This document shows positions 19,379 through 28,438 of a stretch of DNA of 64,000 nt, one piece after another. Both the position numbers and the translations under genes were made by a program. Every line of letters begins with the position of its first letter. The first letter of the stretch is position 1. This DNA is from Anaerolineae bacterium (GTDB lineage: Bacteria > Chloroflexota > Anaerolineae > Aggregatilineales > Aggregatilineaceae), in contig JAHDLB010000019.1 of NCBI GenBank assembly GCA_018432315.1, positions 62,001 to 126,000 of the forward strand, given 5' to 3'. A model generated the notes under the pieces. That model searched no databases, was not told the DNA's origin, and saw only the letters and a program-made list of their open reading frames with translations.

Positions 19379-22300
19379 TGGCGATCACCTCTGAGAACGA
19401 CACCTTGTTGTTCAGCGCGAGATTCAGGCTGGCCGTCAGTGGCAGCGGGCTGGCCAGCGACACGATGGGTGGCAGGAAAAGGCTGTAGGCGGTGCCATCG
19501 ACGTGGTCGGGTTCCACCGCGCGTTTCTTGGCCATATCCAGCGTGGCGTGCAGCGTGTTCACCACGTCTGCCCAGCGCCACCGCCCCGTGAACTCGGTCG
19601 GCGTGACCAGCAGCAGGACCTGGGGCGGCTCCGTGTTGGGCTGATCGTAGTGGAAGGTCAGGCCAATCGTCTCGTCGCGCGACGGGATCACTTCGGTCCA
19701 CTCGTCGAGCAGCAGGCCGCACTGCGGCGCGGTCGGGTCGAACGGCGCGTGGTAGATGGTGGTGAACAGCAGCTTGTCCTCATCGATGCTAAACGGCTCG
19801 TCGGTGCCCGGCTTCTTGTCCGGGAACTGCATGCCGAGCCAGAAATCGTCTTCGCGATACGGGAACTGCGAGGGCACCAGCGCCAGCGTCGGGCCGTCGA
19901 AGCCCTCGACGTGCACCAGCGTATTCTCCAGGTGGTGCATCTTTTCCCGAACGCGGCCCATGCCGTAAAGCCAGTCGTCCAGCGGAAAGTCGATGTCCAG
20001 GTCGGTGCGCAGGTAGCGCAAGCTGTGCTCCGCTGCAAGCACGGTGTTCTGCCACTCGGTGGCCTGGTCCGGGTCCAGCGTGAAGCTGGGCACCATCACG
20101 AAGTCATCCCCGAAGATCGACTTTCCAGCGCTGCGCACCAGCTCCACCTGTGCGCGCCGGTCGCTCGTGGCTGGCACGCTCGCCAGCAGATCCCCCGCGG
20201 TGGTCGCGCCGCTGTCGATGGCCTTGTCCAGATTCTGTGCGTGGACGAGCAGGTCACCGGCCAGGGTCGCCACCTGCTTTAGCTCGTCCTCGATGTCGAT
20301 GCCCACCACGTCGAACGGCGGCAGTTCGGCGGCCAGCGCCTGAATCGCCTGGATCAGGTCGGTCAGGTTGTGGATGTTCAGAATGGACGGCATGGTGACC
20401 GTCAGGAGCTGCTCGAACGGCTCGGCCCGCGTGTCGCGAATCTGGGTGAAGTACTCGGCGGGTGACGGCGGCAGCGGCAGCGAAATGGTGCTCGAAACCG
20501 TTTCCTCGGCGCGGCGCAAGATATCGTACAGTATCGAGTCTGGCGCGCTGCCTTCCGCCGCGGTGTACTCGGCCTCCAACAGCGCGTAGTCGGCCAGGCG
20601 CACGTTCCAGCGCGCGATCAGGTCCTGGACTTTGGTGCGCAGCCGGGTGAACATGGCCTGCTGCCACTGGACCATGAAGCCGGTGCCCGCGTGCGGCAGC
20701 CCGTAGCGCCCCACCTCGCTCAGGATCGCGCCGAGATCGGCCAGCAGCGGGTCGAGCGCGCCGACGATGGCGTCCACGTCGTCCGCCGCGATGAGGGCCG
20801 ACAGGTCGGCAATGTAGTCGGCCAGCCCGTTCGTCCGGGTGCGGATGTCGTCCAGCCCGTCGATGATAGGCTGCAGCCGCGCGGGATCGAGGCTGACCGT
20901 CTGTTCCTGCTCCTTGGCCGCCTCGTTCGGCAGCCGGGCGTCCGGCGCGGTGAGCGCCTTCGATCTCAGCAGCAGCGCGCGCAGGCTGGCAACCAGAGAA
21001 GTCATTTCGAACACGCTGAACTGCCCGGTCCCCAGCGCGCGCGTGTATTCGATGGTGATGGGCAGGTCCAGGCGCGGCGTGTGAATGGTCTGGATATGGT
21101 ACACGATGCGGTCATCGAGGGTGGACATGGCCTGCTCGCTGTCGATGTCGAGCAGGTACAGCAGGTCGATGTGGGCCAGCCCCAGGTCGTCCATCGTGAC
21201 CGGCACTTCCTGGTCCACATCGCCCACCCGGTTGACGTAGCGCACCACGCACTCGATCTGGTCCGTGCGCGGCATGATCTCGCTCAGCCAGTCGTGCATG
21301 GCAGGCTCGGCAACCATACGCGGCGTCACCCCCGGATCGCCCAAATCAAAGCTCACGTCCGCGCGGAATTGCAGCGCCACCCGGTGCGTGAGCTGGATAC
21401 CGCTGCGCGGCGTCTTGATCACGTCCGGCGTGGGCGGAAAGTTGCCCTTGCTGTAGGTGTCCAGTGTGGCCGCCGCACGCTCGTAGTTGCCCAGCACGAC
21501 CTGATGCACGCTCTCGGCCAGCGCGAGATCGGCCACGGCATCGTTCACGTCGATCAGCTTCCGCACTTCCTGGTTGATCGCGGCTTCTTTGTCCGGCGCG
21601 GGTGGCAAATCGAGGCCGAAAGGATACGTTTTGTTGCCCGTCTTTTCGATGTGTTCGAGAAAGGCCACGCCGTCCATGACGTTGCTGGCTTCGATCTGGT
21701 CGATCGATTCGTATTCGGGATCGTCCGGGCCGGGCGCGGTGTCTTTGAACTTCTTGGCGGAGAGCGGGAATTCGTTGCGCAGGTCGTAGATGAAGGCGTC
21801 CACTTCCACATCGGTGCGGTCGTGCAGGCCGCGCTCGAAGCGGTAGCCCAGCAGCGCCGACAGGCTCTGCCCGCCCTGGATTCCCTCGATGATCTGCAGC
21901 GCCGTCCGCACCCGCTCCGAGGACAGCTTGATCTTCAGGGCTTCTTTGTCCTCCGGATCCTCATTGGACAGGTGCCCGTTGCGCAGCACGGCGGCGGTCA
22001 CGGCGTGATTCTGCGACGGGGCCAGGATATAACCCGCGTTGCTCTTATCCTCGACCAGGTCGCCGTCGGGGTTGAAGACCTTCTCCAACTCGTCCGGCAG
22101 CTCGACCGGCTCCAGCACCTTGTTCTCGGGCCGCAGCTCTTCCAGCCAGCCGTAGGCCCCAACGTACAGGCCGCGCACCGGCGGGCGTTCATCGCGCGAC
22201 ACATGCAGCCTGCGCATGGTTTCGAGCTGCAAGTGCAGAAAGCCGAGCATCCAGGCGTCGTAACGGTACGATACCGTGTCGATGTGTTCCATCAGCAGGC

Positions 22301-25028
22301 GCTCGAGCGCGGCGGTCGGCACGTTCTCCAACACCCGCAGCCCGGCCAGCACGTCCCGGAACGCCGCGGCTTCGTCGAGTGTGTCGATGTGCCGGGCGAT
22401 GTAGTCGCCCAACAGCAGGTCCGGATCGTCCGTGATCCGCACGTCGGCTTTGTACAGGTGCTTCCAGCGGCTCTCGGTTTCGTTATCGGCCTCGATGTGG
22501 ATGAAGTCCGGCTCGACATACGCCAACTGCACCTGCTGCGGAGTCATGATCTCGCGGTTCAGGTGCAGCTTGAGGCTGGTATCGATGTAGCTCAGGTCGA
22601 GCGCGTGATACATCAGCAGGTACAACAGCGCCGTCGGCGGCGTGTCGTCGATGAAGCCATCCTGCAGGCGCAGCCGGTCGTGCGAATGCTCCGCCGCTTC
22701 GATCAACCACCCGATGTAGTTCTTTTCGTCCTCGACGGTGTAGATTCCAATCGGCTCCACCTCGCTGTTCGGGACGCGGTCGATCCGGTCGCCACGCAGA
22801 ATCCAGGCGTTCTCGAAGAACGACTTGGTGAATATATCCGGGGCCGGGTGCTCGGCGTCGATGGTGTAGCCGTGCGCCGCCAGCAGGCTGGTCGGCGTGA
22901 GGTAGCTGCTCGCGTAGTAGCCGAACACCGCTTCGTGCGGCAGCCCGACGAGGTTATAGATGTTGTGGACCTGCTTGACGGTGTTGGCGTAGCGCTTGTA
23001 GACCTCGACCGAATCGGGATGCAAACCGATGATGTCCAGCAGAATCTGGTGCGGATCGCCTTCGGGCTGCCCCACGTGCGCCACCCTCCGCCGCAGGTTT
23101 TCCCACGTCTGGTCCATGCCCAGCAGGATTTCGTACAGCTTGAGCAGAAAACGGTTGCCCGAAACCAGCATCGCGGCGCTGGCCAGCATGTCGTGCCCCT
23201 GTGGGCGCGGTGCGAACCACCGCATGCGCGTGTAGTCGGTCGCGGGCAGGATGCCGTAGGGCTGCCTGCCGACGCGGATGGCCGGAATGTTGCCGCGCCC
23301 GCTGACATAGCGCGTGAAGAACAGCCGCACCGTCTCGATGGCCGCCGGTTCGAAAACCGGGTTCATCATGCTGTCCATGAAGTGGCCCATCGTCGCGGGC
23401 CACAGTGCCCGCTGCATGGCCCTGCCCTCGGCGATGTCCGTGCTGTAGTAGTTCTCGACCGCCCGGAGCCGGGCCGGATCGATGCCCAACATGTCGGCCA
23501 GCCACCGCCCGTCGGTCCTGGCGAACCAGTCGGTCGGGTCGGGTTCGGACGCGCCCTCGCCGAAGTAGATATCGAAACTGTCGTCGGGATCGTGCCGCCA
23601 GCTATAGCCCGCGCCGTCGTCCTCGGTGTTGTTCGTCGGTGTGCCCTGCTTGAGGATCGCCAGCCCCTTGCGGCTGAACTGGTGCTGCTCGAACAGCTCC
23701 TCGACCAGCGCCGCGCCGCGGTCGCGGTCCGCGCTCAGCTTGATGCCTAGCACGAACACGCGGTCGAAGCCGTTCTTCGCCTGTTCGGGCGACAGGTCGA
23801 TGCGGAAGCCCATACCCTTCGCCACCGCCTCGTCGAAGTCGAACATCCACCGCATGTTTTCGGCAATGATCAGGTCGCCTTCCTGAATGCTCGGATCGGC
23901 CTCCGCGTCTTCCTGGGTTGCCAGCCGGAAGTCCTCGCCCTGCTCGGCTGCCGGGTCCGGCCCCAGGATCAATTTGGGCGGCACGAGGTTGCCAAGCTGC
24001 GGCGGCAGCGCCAGATCATCACCCTGGAAGGCCAGGAACACGAACCGCTCCGGCAGGATGCTGCTGGTGGGCGGCTGCGACCAGGCGTGCAGCTTGGTAT
24101 CCAGGTCGTCCGCGCTGGCAAAAAGCACGAATTCCACGCGCACGACCGTCTCGTCACGCGTGCGCCCTGCCGGGGGCGGATCGCCGAGGTTGGCGGGCTG
24201 GTAATCCCTGACCAACTCTGCCGCACGCTCGGCGCTGACCACCGCCAGCAGGTCGTCCCATGCCTCGTCCAGGCGCGCCTGGTCCTGGCCGGCCTGCCAG
24301 ACTGCCCCCCAGTAGGCCACGACCGCGCCCAGTTCCGGCGCGACTAGCGCGGTCTCGGTGCCAATCGCCAGAATCACTTCGCCCTCGGCCTTTTCGGGTT
24401 CGTCGGGCAGGTTGAGCGGCACGTAGCGGTCGCCGGTGATCAGCCAGTAGGCGCGCCCCGGACCATGTGCCGCCGCCAGCGCGCGCCATGCCCCGCGCAA
24501 GCCCGCCTCGTCGCCGCCTGCCGCCCAGCGCGCCAGCCAGTAGGCACGTGCGTTACGGACCTCTGTCTCCGACAGGTCGCTTTCGAACGTGTTGATCGCG
24601 ATGTCGTCCGGGAACACGCGCACCCACAACTGATCGACCATCGCGTCGTCGCGCAATACTTTTTTGAAGCGCGTTTCCAGCCGCAGCGGGAACAAGAGGA
24701 TCGGGCAATCGTCTTCGAAATGGGCGATGTTCTCGACGGGGTCCGTGAATCGGATGAACTCGCGCAGCCGCGCCCACTCGGCGCTCACGGCGTGGGCATA
24801 GTTCGCTCGGCCCGTCCGCACAGCTTCGGCAGAGCGGCGCTCCAACGCCTCGAGCCGGGCCAGTTGCGGGGCGTTTTCGCGCGCGTCGATGGCGATTTTT
24901 CGCAGCAGCTCGCCCTTCTGGCGCCCGAGGCTGCTCGCCCGCTGCCGCGCGGTCTTCAGGTCGCGCTGCTGCTTCTCACTGCCGGACCTGGCCCGGCTCA
25001 CCTGCTTCTGGAAGTCTTCAAAGCCCAT
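19371..25028 (-). CDS. Giant protein (1885 residues) of unknown function
   Basis: The N-terminal 75 residues are rich in Lys, Arg, Gln and Glu and probably form a coiled coil (EDFQKQVSRARSGSEKQQRD). A block with LLFPLRLETRF near residue 112 and QLWVRVFPDDIAINTFE near 133 follows, then a long central region including FFTRYVSGRGNIPAIRVGRQ and a motif near residue 1180 (QVVLGNYERAAATLDTYSKG followed by TPRSGIQLTHRV). Around residues 1400-1700 helical sequence dominates. No signal peptide or membrane helix is visible. Composition and codon use look native, and the whole frame is intact over 5.6 kb, so it is under selection. The start lies five bases after the stop of the preceding gene. I recognise no enzyme motif and assign no function. 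Confidence 0.87.
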   Translation of the reverse strand: MGFEDFQKQVSRARSGSEKQQRDLKTARQRASSLGRQKGELLRKIAIDARENAPQLARLEALERRSAEAVRTGRANYAHAVSAEWARLREFIRFTDPVENIAHFEDDCPILLFPLRLETRFKKVLRDDAMVDQLWVRVFPDDIAINTFESDLSETEVRNARAYWLARWAAGGDEAGLRGAWRALAAAHGPGRAYWLITGDRYVPLNLPDEPEKAEGEVILAIGTETALVAPELGAVVAYWGAVWQAGQDQARLDEAWDDLLAVVSAERAAELVRDYQPANLGDPPPAGRTRDETVVRVEFVLFASADDLDTKLHAWSQPPTSSILPERFVFLAFQGDDLALPPQLGNLVPPKLILGPDPAAEQGEDFRLATQEDAEADPSIQEGDLIIAENMRWMFDFDEAVAKGMGFRIDLSPEQAKNGFDRVFVLGIKLSADRDRGAALVEELFEQHQFSRKGLAILKQGTPTNNTEDDGAGYSWRHDPDDSFDIYFGEGASEPDPTDWFARTDGRWLADMLGIDPARLRAVENYYSTDIAEGRAMQRALWPATMGHFMDSMMNPVFEPAAIETVRLFFTRYVSGRGNIPAIRVGRQPYGILPATDYTRMRWFAPRPQGHDMLASAAMLVSGNRFLLKLYEILLGMDQTWENLRRRVAHVGQPEGDPHQILLDIIGLHPDSVEVYKRYANTVKQVHNIYNLVGLPHEAVFGYYASSYLTPTSLLAAHGYTIDAEHPAPDIFTKSFFENAWILRGDRIDRVPNSEVEPIGIYTVEDEKNYIGWLIEAAEHSHDRLRLQDGFIDDTPPTALLYLLMYHALDLSYIDTSLKLHLNREIMTPQQVQLAYVEPDFIHIEADNETESRWKHLYKADVRITDDPDLLLGDYIARHIDTLDEAAAFRDVLAGLRVLENVPTAALERLLMEHIDTVSYRYDAWMLGFLHLQLETMRRLHVSRDERPPVRGLYVGAYGWLEELRPENKVLEPVELPDELEKVFNPDGDLVEDKSNAGYILAPSQNHAVTAAVLRNGHLSNEDPEDKEALKIKLSSERVRTALQIIEGIQGGQSLSALLGYRFERGLHDRTDVEVDAFIYDLRNEFPLSAKKFKDTAPGPDDPEYESIDQIEASNVMDGVAFLEHIEKTGNKTYPFGLDLPPAPDKEAAINQEVRKLIDVNDAVADLALAESVHQVVLGNYERAAATLDTYSKGNFPPTPDVIKTPRSGIQLTHRVALQFRADVSFDLGDPGVTPRMVAEPAMHDWLSEIMPRTDQIECVVRYVNRVGDVDQEVPVTMDDLGLAHIDLLYLLDIDSEQAMSTLDDRIVYHIQTIHTPRLDLPITIEYTRALGTGQFSVFEMTSLVASLRALLLRSKALTAPDARLPNEAAKEQEQTVSLDPARLQPIIDGLDDIRTRTNGLADYIADLSALIAADDVDAIVGALDPLLADLGAILSEVGRYGLPHAGTGFMVQWQQAMFTRLRTKVQDLIARWNVRLADYALLEAEYTAAEGSAPDSILYDILRRAEETVSSTISLPLPPSPAEYFTQIRDTRAEPFEQLLTVTMPSILNIHNLTDLIQAIQALAAELPPFDVVGIDIEDELKQVATLAGDLLVHAQNLDKAIDSGATTAGDLLASVPATSDRRAQVELVRSAGKSIFGDDFVMVPSFTLDPDQATEWQNTVLAAEHSLRYLRTDLDIDFPLDDWLYGMGRVREKMHHLENTLVHVEGFDGPTLALVPSQFPYREDDFWLGMQFPDKKPGTDEPFSIDEDKLLFTTIYHAPFDPTAPQCGLLLDEWTEVIPSRDETIGLTFHYDQPNTEPPQVLLLVTPTEFTGRWRWADVVNTLHATLDMAKKRAVEPDHVDGTAYSLFLPPIVSLASPLPLTASLNLALNNKVSFSEVIANE

Positions 25029-25033
25029 GTGTG

Positions 25034-28000
25034 CTAGCCCTCGGTTCCGTTACTGCATTCATCCGGCAGCATCTCGGCGGCGTGCACGCCGATCAGCACC
25101 GGCACCTGGTAGAGGATGTACGCCAGTTCGGCGGAGTCGATGGCGCTGCGCCACGTCACGAAGGAGTCTTCCTTACGCTGCTGTTCCGCGTCGTTGTCCG
25201 GCGTACCGGGGTCCGGCACGGTGATCGCGCGCGTCCCGTCGATCTTCAGGAACATGCCCGCTTCCACGTCCTCCACGACGTGCGACCATGCCAGCTCGTT
25301 CCAGGCAGTGACCGTCGTCGCGGCGAAGTCGCTTGCGTCGCCTGGCACGTCCAGCCCGAAGCGCGGCTCGCCCGGGCGCTCCTTGATCACAAAGAACCAG
25401 CCCGGCTCGTCGTTTTCGTCCTCGCCGCTGCCACCCTTGGCCTCTATGACGTCCAGGTCGAACCCGAAGAAATAGATGTCCGGCTCGATCTTCGCTTCGT
25501 ACAGCGGCGTCTTGATGACGACTTCCTCCGGCGCGCTGTCGTCGAATTCGCGCGGCTCGGTCAGGATGCGGTTGCCTTCGTCGTCGGTCGGCCACCTGGC
25601 GCGGTGCGCGTACACGACCGCCGTTGGGTATTTCTTGAGCAGCTCGCCCCGGATGACCAGCACGACTTCGTTTTCCTTTTCGCCGCCTTCCTCGCGGTGA
25701 TCGTGGTCGCCCAGGTCGGAGGCCCGCGGCCAGCGGTGCAGGGGCGGGATATCGCGCAGCTTCTCGCGCAGGGCCTCGGCGTCCAGACCTTCCGTGTTCA
25801 GGTAACTGCTTACGTCCCAGAACTGCCGGAAGTAGCTGCCACGTTGGTCGGTCGGGTATTCGCGCCACAGCAGCTCGCGCGCGAATTCGTGGTTGAGGCC
25901 GACCATGTACGACTCGATGAAGCGCTGGTTGGTCTCCAGCAGCGTGATCGAGTTCGGCTCGATCAAGTGGATGTTGGGCACAAAACGGTCTTCCGAGGTG
26001 TCCAGCAGCGGCTGGTACATCGGCACGTCGATCTCGGGATAGGCCATCGCCTCGACGAACTTCTCCTGGTCGATGGCGTCGACGATGCGCGGCGGGAGGT
26101 GAATCTGCCCCAGCACGTAGCGCGGGATGGTCACGTCCGGATTGAGTCCCACGACCGCCGCATCCACCATCAACCCGATATCCAGTTTGGGATAAACCGG
26201 CGGCTGGCCCGCTGCGGCGCTGCGCTGCACGAAATCGAAGTTGTCCGTCAGCGCCCGCTTGAAACGAACCGCTTCGCGGCTGTCGGCAGGGCCTGTGCTC
26301 GGCACGAACGTGTCGCCAAACTCGGTCACGCGGAAGTCCGGCGTGCGGCGGAAACCGCGCACCGCGCCGGGCGTCTGGTGCTCCGGCAGGATCGCTTCCG
26401 CGTTCTGGCCCGCCTTGATCAGCCTGCGTAGGAACAAGAACCCGGCGATCCCTATCAGCGCCGCGAGCACCAGGGCGGGCAGCACCAGCACAATCACCGC
26501 GATGGTGGCGATCGTTGAGAGCGAACCAAGACTTGCCAGGACCACCAACAGCAGCAGGACGGCCACAATGACCAGCACCACCGGCAGGTACAGCAGCCAG
26601 CGATAGCGCAGCAGCAGGTCCAGCACCGGGGTGGGCAGCGTGTCGGGCTTGGCGACGTCGGCGATATCTTCATTGGTGACAAGATCGTCGGGCACCTCGC
26701 GGGGCCGCGCGGGCGTCACTTCGCCCTCGTTCACGCGGCGGATCAGGCTGTCCCGCCCGCCGACGGTATCGAGCTTCAGCCCCCTGGCGAGGCGTCCGCG
26801 TGGGCGCACGATGCGCCGTGTCGGGGCCGCGATCAGGGCCTGCGGCACGCGGCTGGTGCTCACGTAGTGGAACACGGTCTTTCCGTTAGCCAGGATGCGC
26901 TTTTGCACAGGCGTCGTCAGGGCCAGGTAGCGCTCGGTCGCAATTCCCGCTTGCGGCGTGATGTTCGCCTTGTACCAGACCCGGCTGGTCAGCGTCGCCA
27001 GTTGGGCCCAGCGCAGGCGGCGGTTGGCCTCGATCACGTCGCCCACCTGCTCCCAGGCCGCGTCCATGTACGCCTCCTGATTGGCCTGGACGACCTCCGT
27101 GCCGAAGTTGGCGGCGGTGCGCCAGCGTGGGTCCAGGTTCAGGTCGTGCACCCAGTTTTGATCGTTCGGCGCGGGCGATCCATCGTCCTGCGTCAGCAAG
27201 CGCGACGTGAGCGCGTGCCAGCGCCCGTACAGCGGCGGCGTGATGAGCGGATCGGGATCGCCCTCGTCCTCGTCCTCGATGTTCAGCCCGGAGTCGTCGT
27301 GCGCGTCGGCGGTCGTCTTGCGCTTGTATTCGTCCGCCAGGTTGATAAAGGCCGCGAGATCCGTCTGAAAGCGGTGGGGATAGCTGTCGTACCAGACGTC
27401 ATAGTTTAGGTACTCGGTCGCCTCGGCGGGATTGAGGCAGGCCGTCGGCACTTGCAGCGCGCCACCCAGGCGCAGGATGCCGTGCAGGCGTTCGTCCAGG
27501 ATGCCGTCGATGTTCGAGCCGGGGTCCTGCACGTCGATATCGCGCCGCCCAACGCGGCTGTCCGGGAGCACGGGCTTCAGCAGGCGCACGAGGTATTCGA
27601 AATCCCCGATTGAACTGGTGCGGAAATACCAGCGGTAGTAATAGGGAAAACTCGCCGGTTCGGGCCGCCCGCTATAGTCGGTCCACGCGATCGAATTCGC
27701 GCTGAAACCGGTCACTGCGCCGGGGTCTTTCCCCAACCCGGCCAGCCGCCCGGCCTCGAAGGTTGGCACCACGAAGGCGTGATAGGGCGTGTTCTCGTCC
27801 AGCTTGCGCGGGCACATGATACGCGCATAGGCCAGGTCCGGGTTCTGGGCCAGGACGTTTTTGAACTGGCCGATGAAGGCCGTCTCGTTCGTCGAGATCG
27901 GATCGTCGCCGCTGCCGACGATATTCTTGTTGATGTGGACGTGTGCCCAGGCCCACAGGTCCGCCTCTGGCGGAAAGACGGCAGCGGCCCCGACCGTGTC

Positions 28001-28438
28001 CTTGAGCGTGAAGTAGTTCAACGGGCGGTCGAGGATGTTCTGGCCGTCGTCGAATTCATCCTCGGCCAGCACGATGAGCGTCAGCCAGGGCACGAGCCGG
28101 TTGCCGTCCGGGGCGCTTGGCGTGTAGCGCCAGGGGAAGTCTTCGTCGTAAAACTCGATGTAGGGCAGGTAGTTGGGCTCGAAGTTCGTGATCCAGTTGC
28201 GCGGCTCGGTCTTGACGATGGCCCGCGCGTCGATGCCCACGATATCGCCCGGCCCGTAGAGTTCGATCTGCTTTTCGACCGCCTGGGCGGGCGGATCGGT
28301 CAGGCCCGTGCCGGCGATATCCAGCGTTACCGTGATCTGGCCGCGCCGGGCGTCCGCGTCCGGCGGCGCTTCGACCTGGTTGGCCAGCCCCTGCCGCAGC
28401 CAGGGCAGAAACGAATAGGTGCCGATTTCTTCGCTCAT
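25034..28438 (-). CDS. Giant protein (1134 residues) with central membrane-spanning pair, unknown function
   Basis: The N-terminus (TYSFLPWLRQGLANQVEAPP) lacks a signal peptide. Two long hydrophobic stretches at about residues 612-672 (LLYLPVVLVIVAVLLLLVVLASL and, after a short polar link, TIAVIVLVLPALVLAALIGIAGF) predict a membrane hairpin in the middle of the protein, splitting it into two large soluble parts of about 600 and 460 residues. Both are acidic and rich in Trp and Tyr. It overlaps the DUF6603-like gene by four bases (ATGA). The membrane hairpin makes it the likely anchor of any complex formed by the five products; this is inference. No known family is recognised. Confidence 0.87.
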   Translation of the reverse strand: MSEEIGTYSFLPWLRQGLANQVEAPPDADARRGQITVTLDIAGTGLTDPPAQAVEKQIELYGPGDIVGIDARAIVKTEPRNWITNFEPNYLPYIEFYDEDFPWRYTPSAPDGNRLVPWLTLIVLAEDEFDDGQNILDRPLNYFTLKDTVGAAAVFPPEADLWAWAHVHINKNIVGSGDDPISTNETAFIGQFKNVLAQNPDLAYARIMCPRKLDENTPYHAFVVPTFEAGRLAGLGKDPGAVTGFSANSIAWTDYSGRPEPASFPYYYRWYFRTSSIGDFEYLVRLLKPVLPDSRVGRRDIDVQDPGSNIDGILDERLHGILRLGGALQVPTACLNPAEATEYLNYDVWYDSYPHRFQTDLAAFINLADEYKRKTTADAHDDSGLNIEDEDEGDPDPLITPPLYGRWHALTSRLLTQDDGSPAPNDQNWVHDLNLDPRWRTAANFGTEVVQANQEAYMDAAWEQVGDVIEANRRLRWAQLATLTSRVWYKANITPQAGIATERYLALTTPVQKRILANGKTVFHYVSTSRVPQALIAAPTRRIVRPRGRLARGLKLDTVGGRDSLIRRVNEGEVTPARPREVPDDLVTNEDIADVAKPDTLPTPVLDLLLRYRWLLYLPVVLVIVAVLLLLVVLASLGSLSTIATIAVIVLVLPALVLAALIGIAGFLFLRRLIKAGQNAEAILPEHQTPGAVRGFRRTPDFRVTEFGDTFVPSTGPADSREAVRFKRALTDNFDFVQRSAAAGQPPVYPKLDIGLMVDAAVVGLNPDVTIPRYVLGQIHLPPRIVDAIDQEKFVEAMAYPEIDVPMYQPLLDTSEDRFVPNIHLIEPNSITLLETNQRFIESYMVGLNHEFARELLWREYPTDQRGSYFRQFWDVSSYLNTEGLDAEALREKLRDIPPLHRWPRASDLGDHDHREEGGEKENEVVLVIRGELLKKYPTAVVYAHRARWPTDDEGNRILTEPREFDDSAPEEVVIKTPLYEAKIEPDIYFFGFDLDVIEAKGGSGEDENDEPGWFFVIKERPGEPRFGLDVPGDASDFAATTVTAWNELAWSHVVEDVEAGMFLKIDGTRAITVPDPGTPDNDAEQQRKEDSFVTWRSAIDSAELAYILYQVPVLIGVHAAEMLPDECSNGTEG

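Noticed and set aside
20691-23750. 1019-residue plus-strand open frame inside the 1885-residue gene
   Set aside because: It is antisense to an intact, tightly packed operon gene. Its sequence is dominated by Arg, Val, Gln and His as expected from the complement of GC-rich codons, and it has no supported start or domain.
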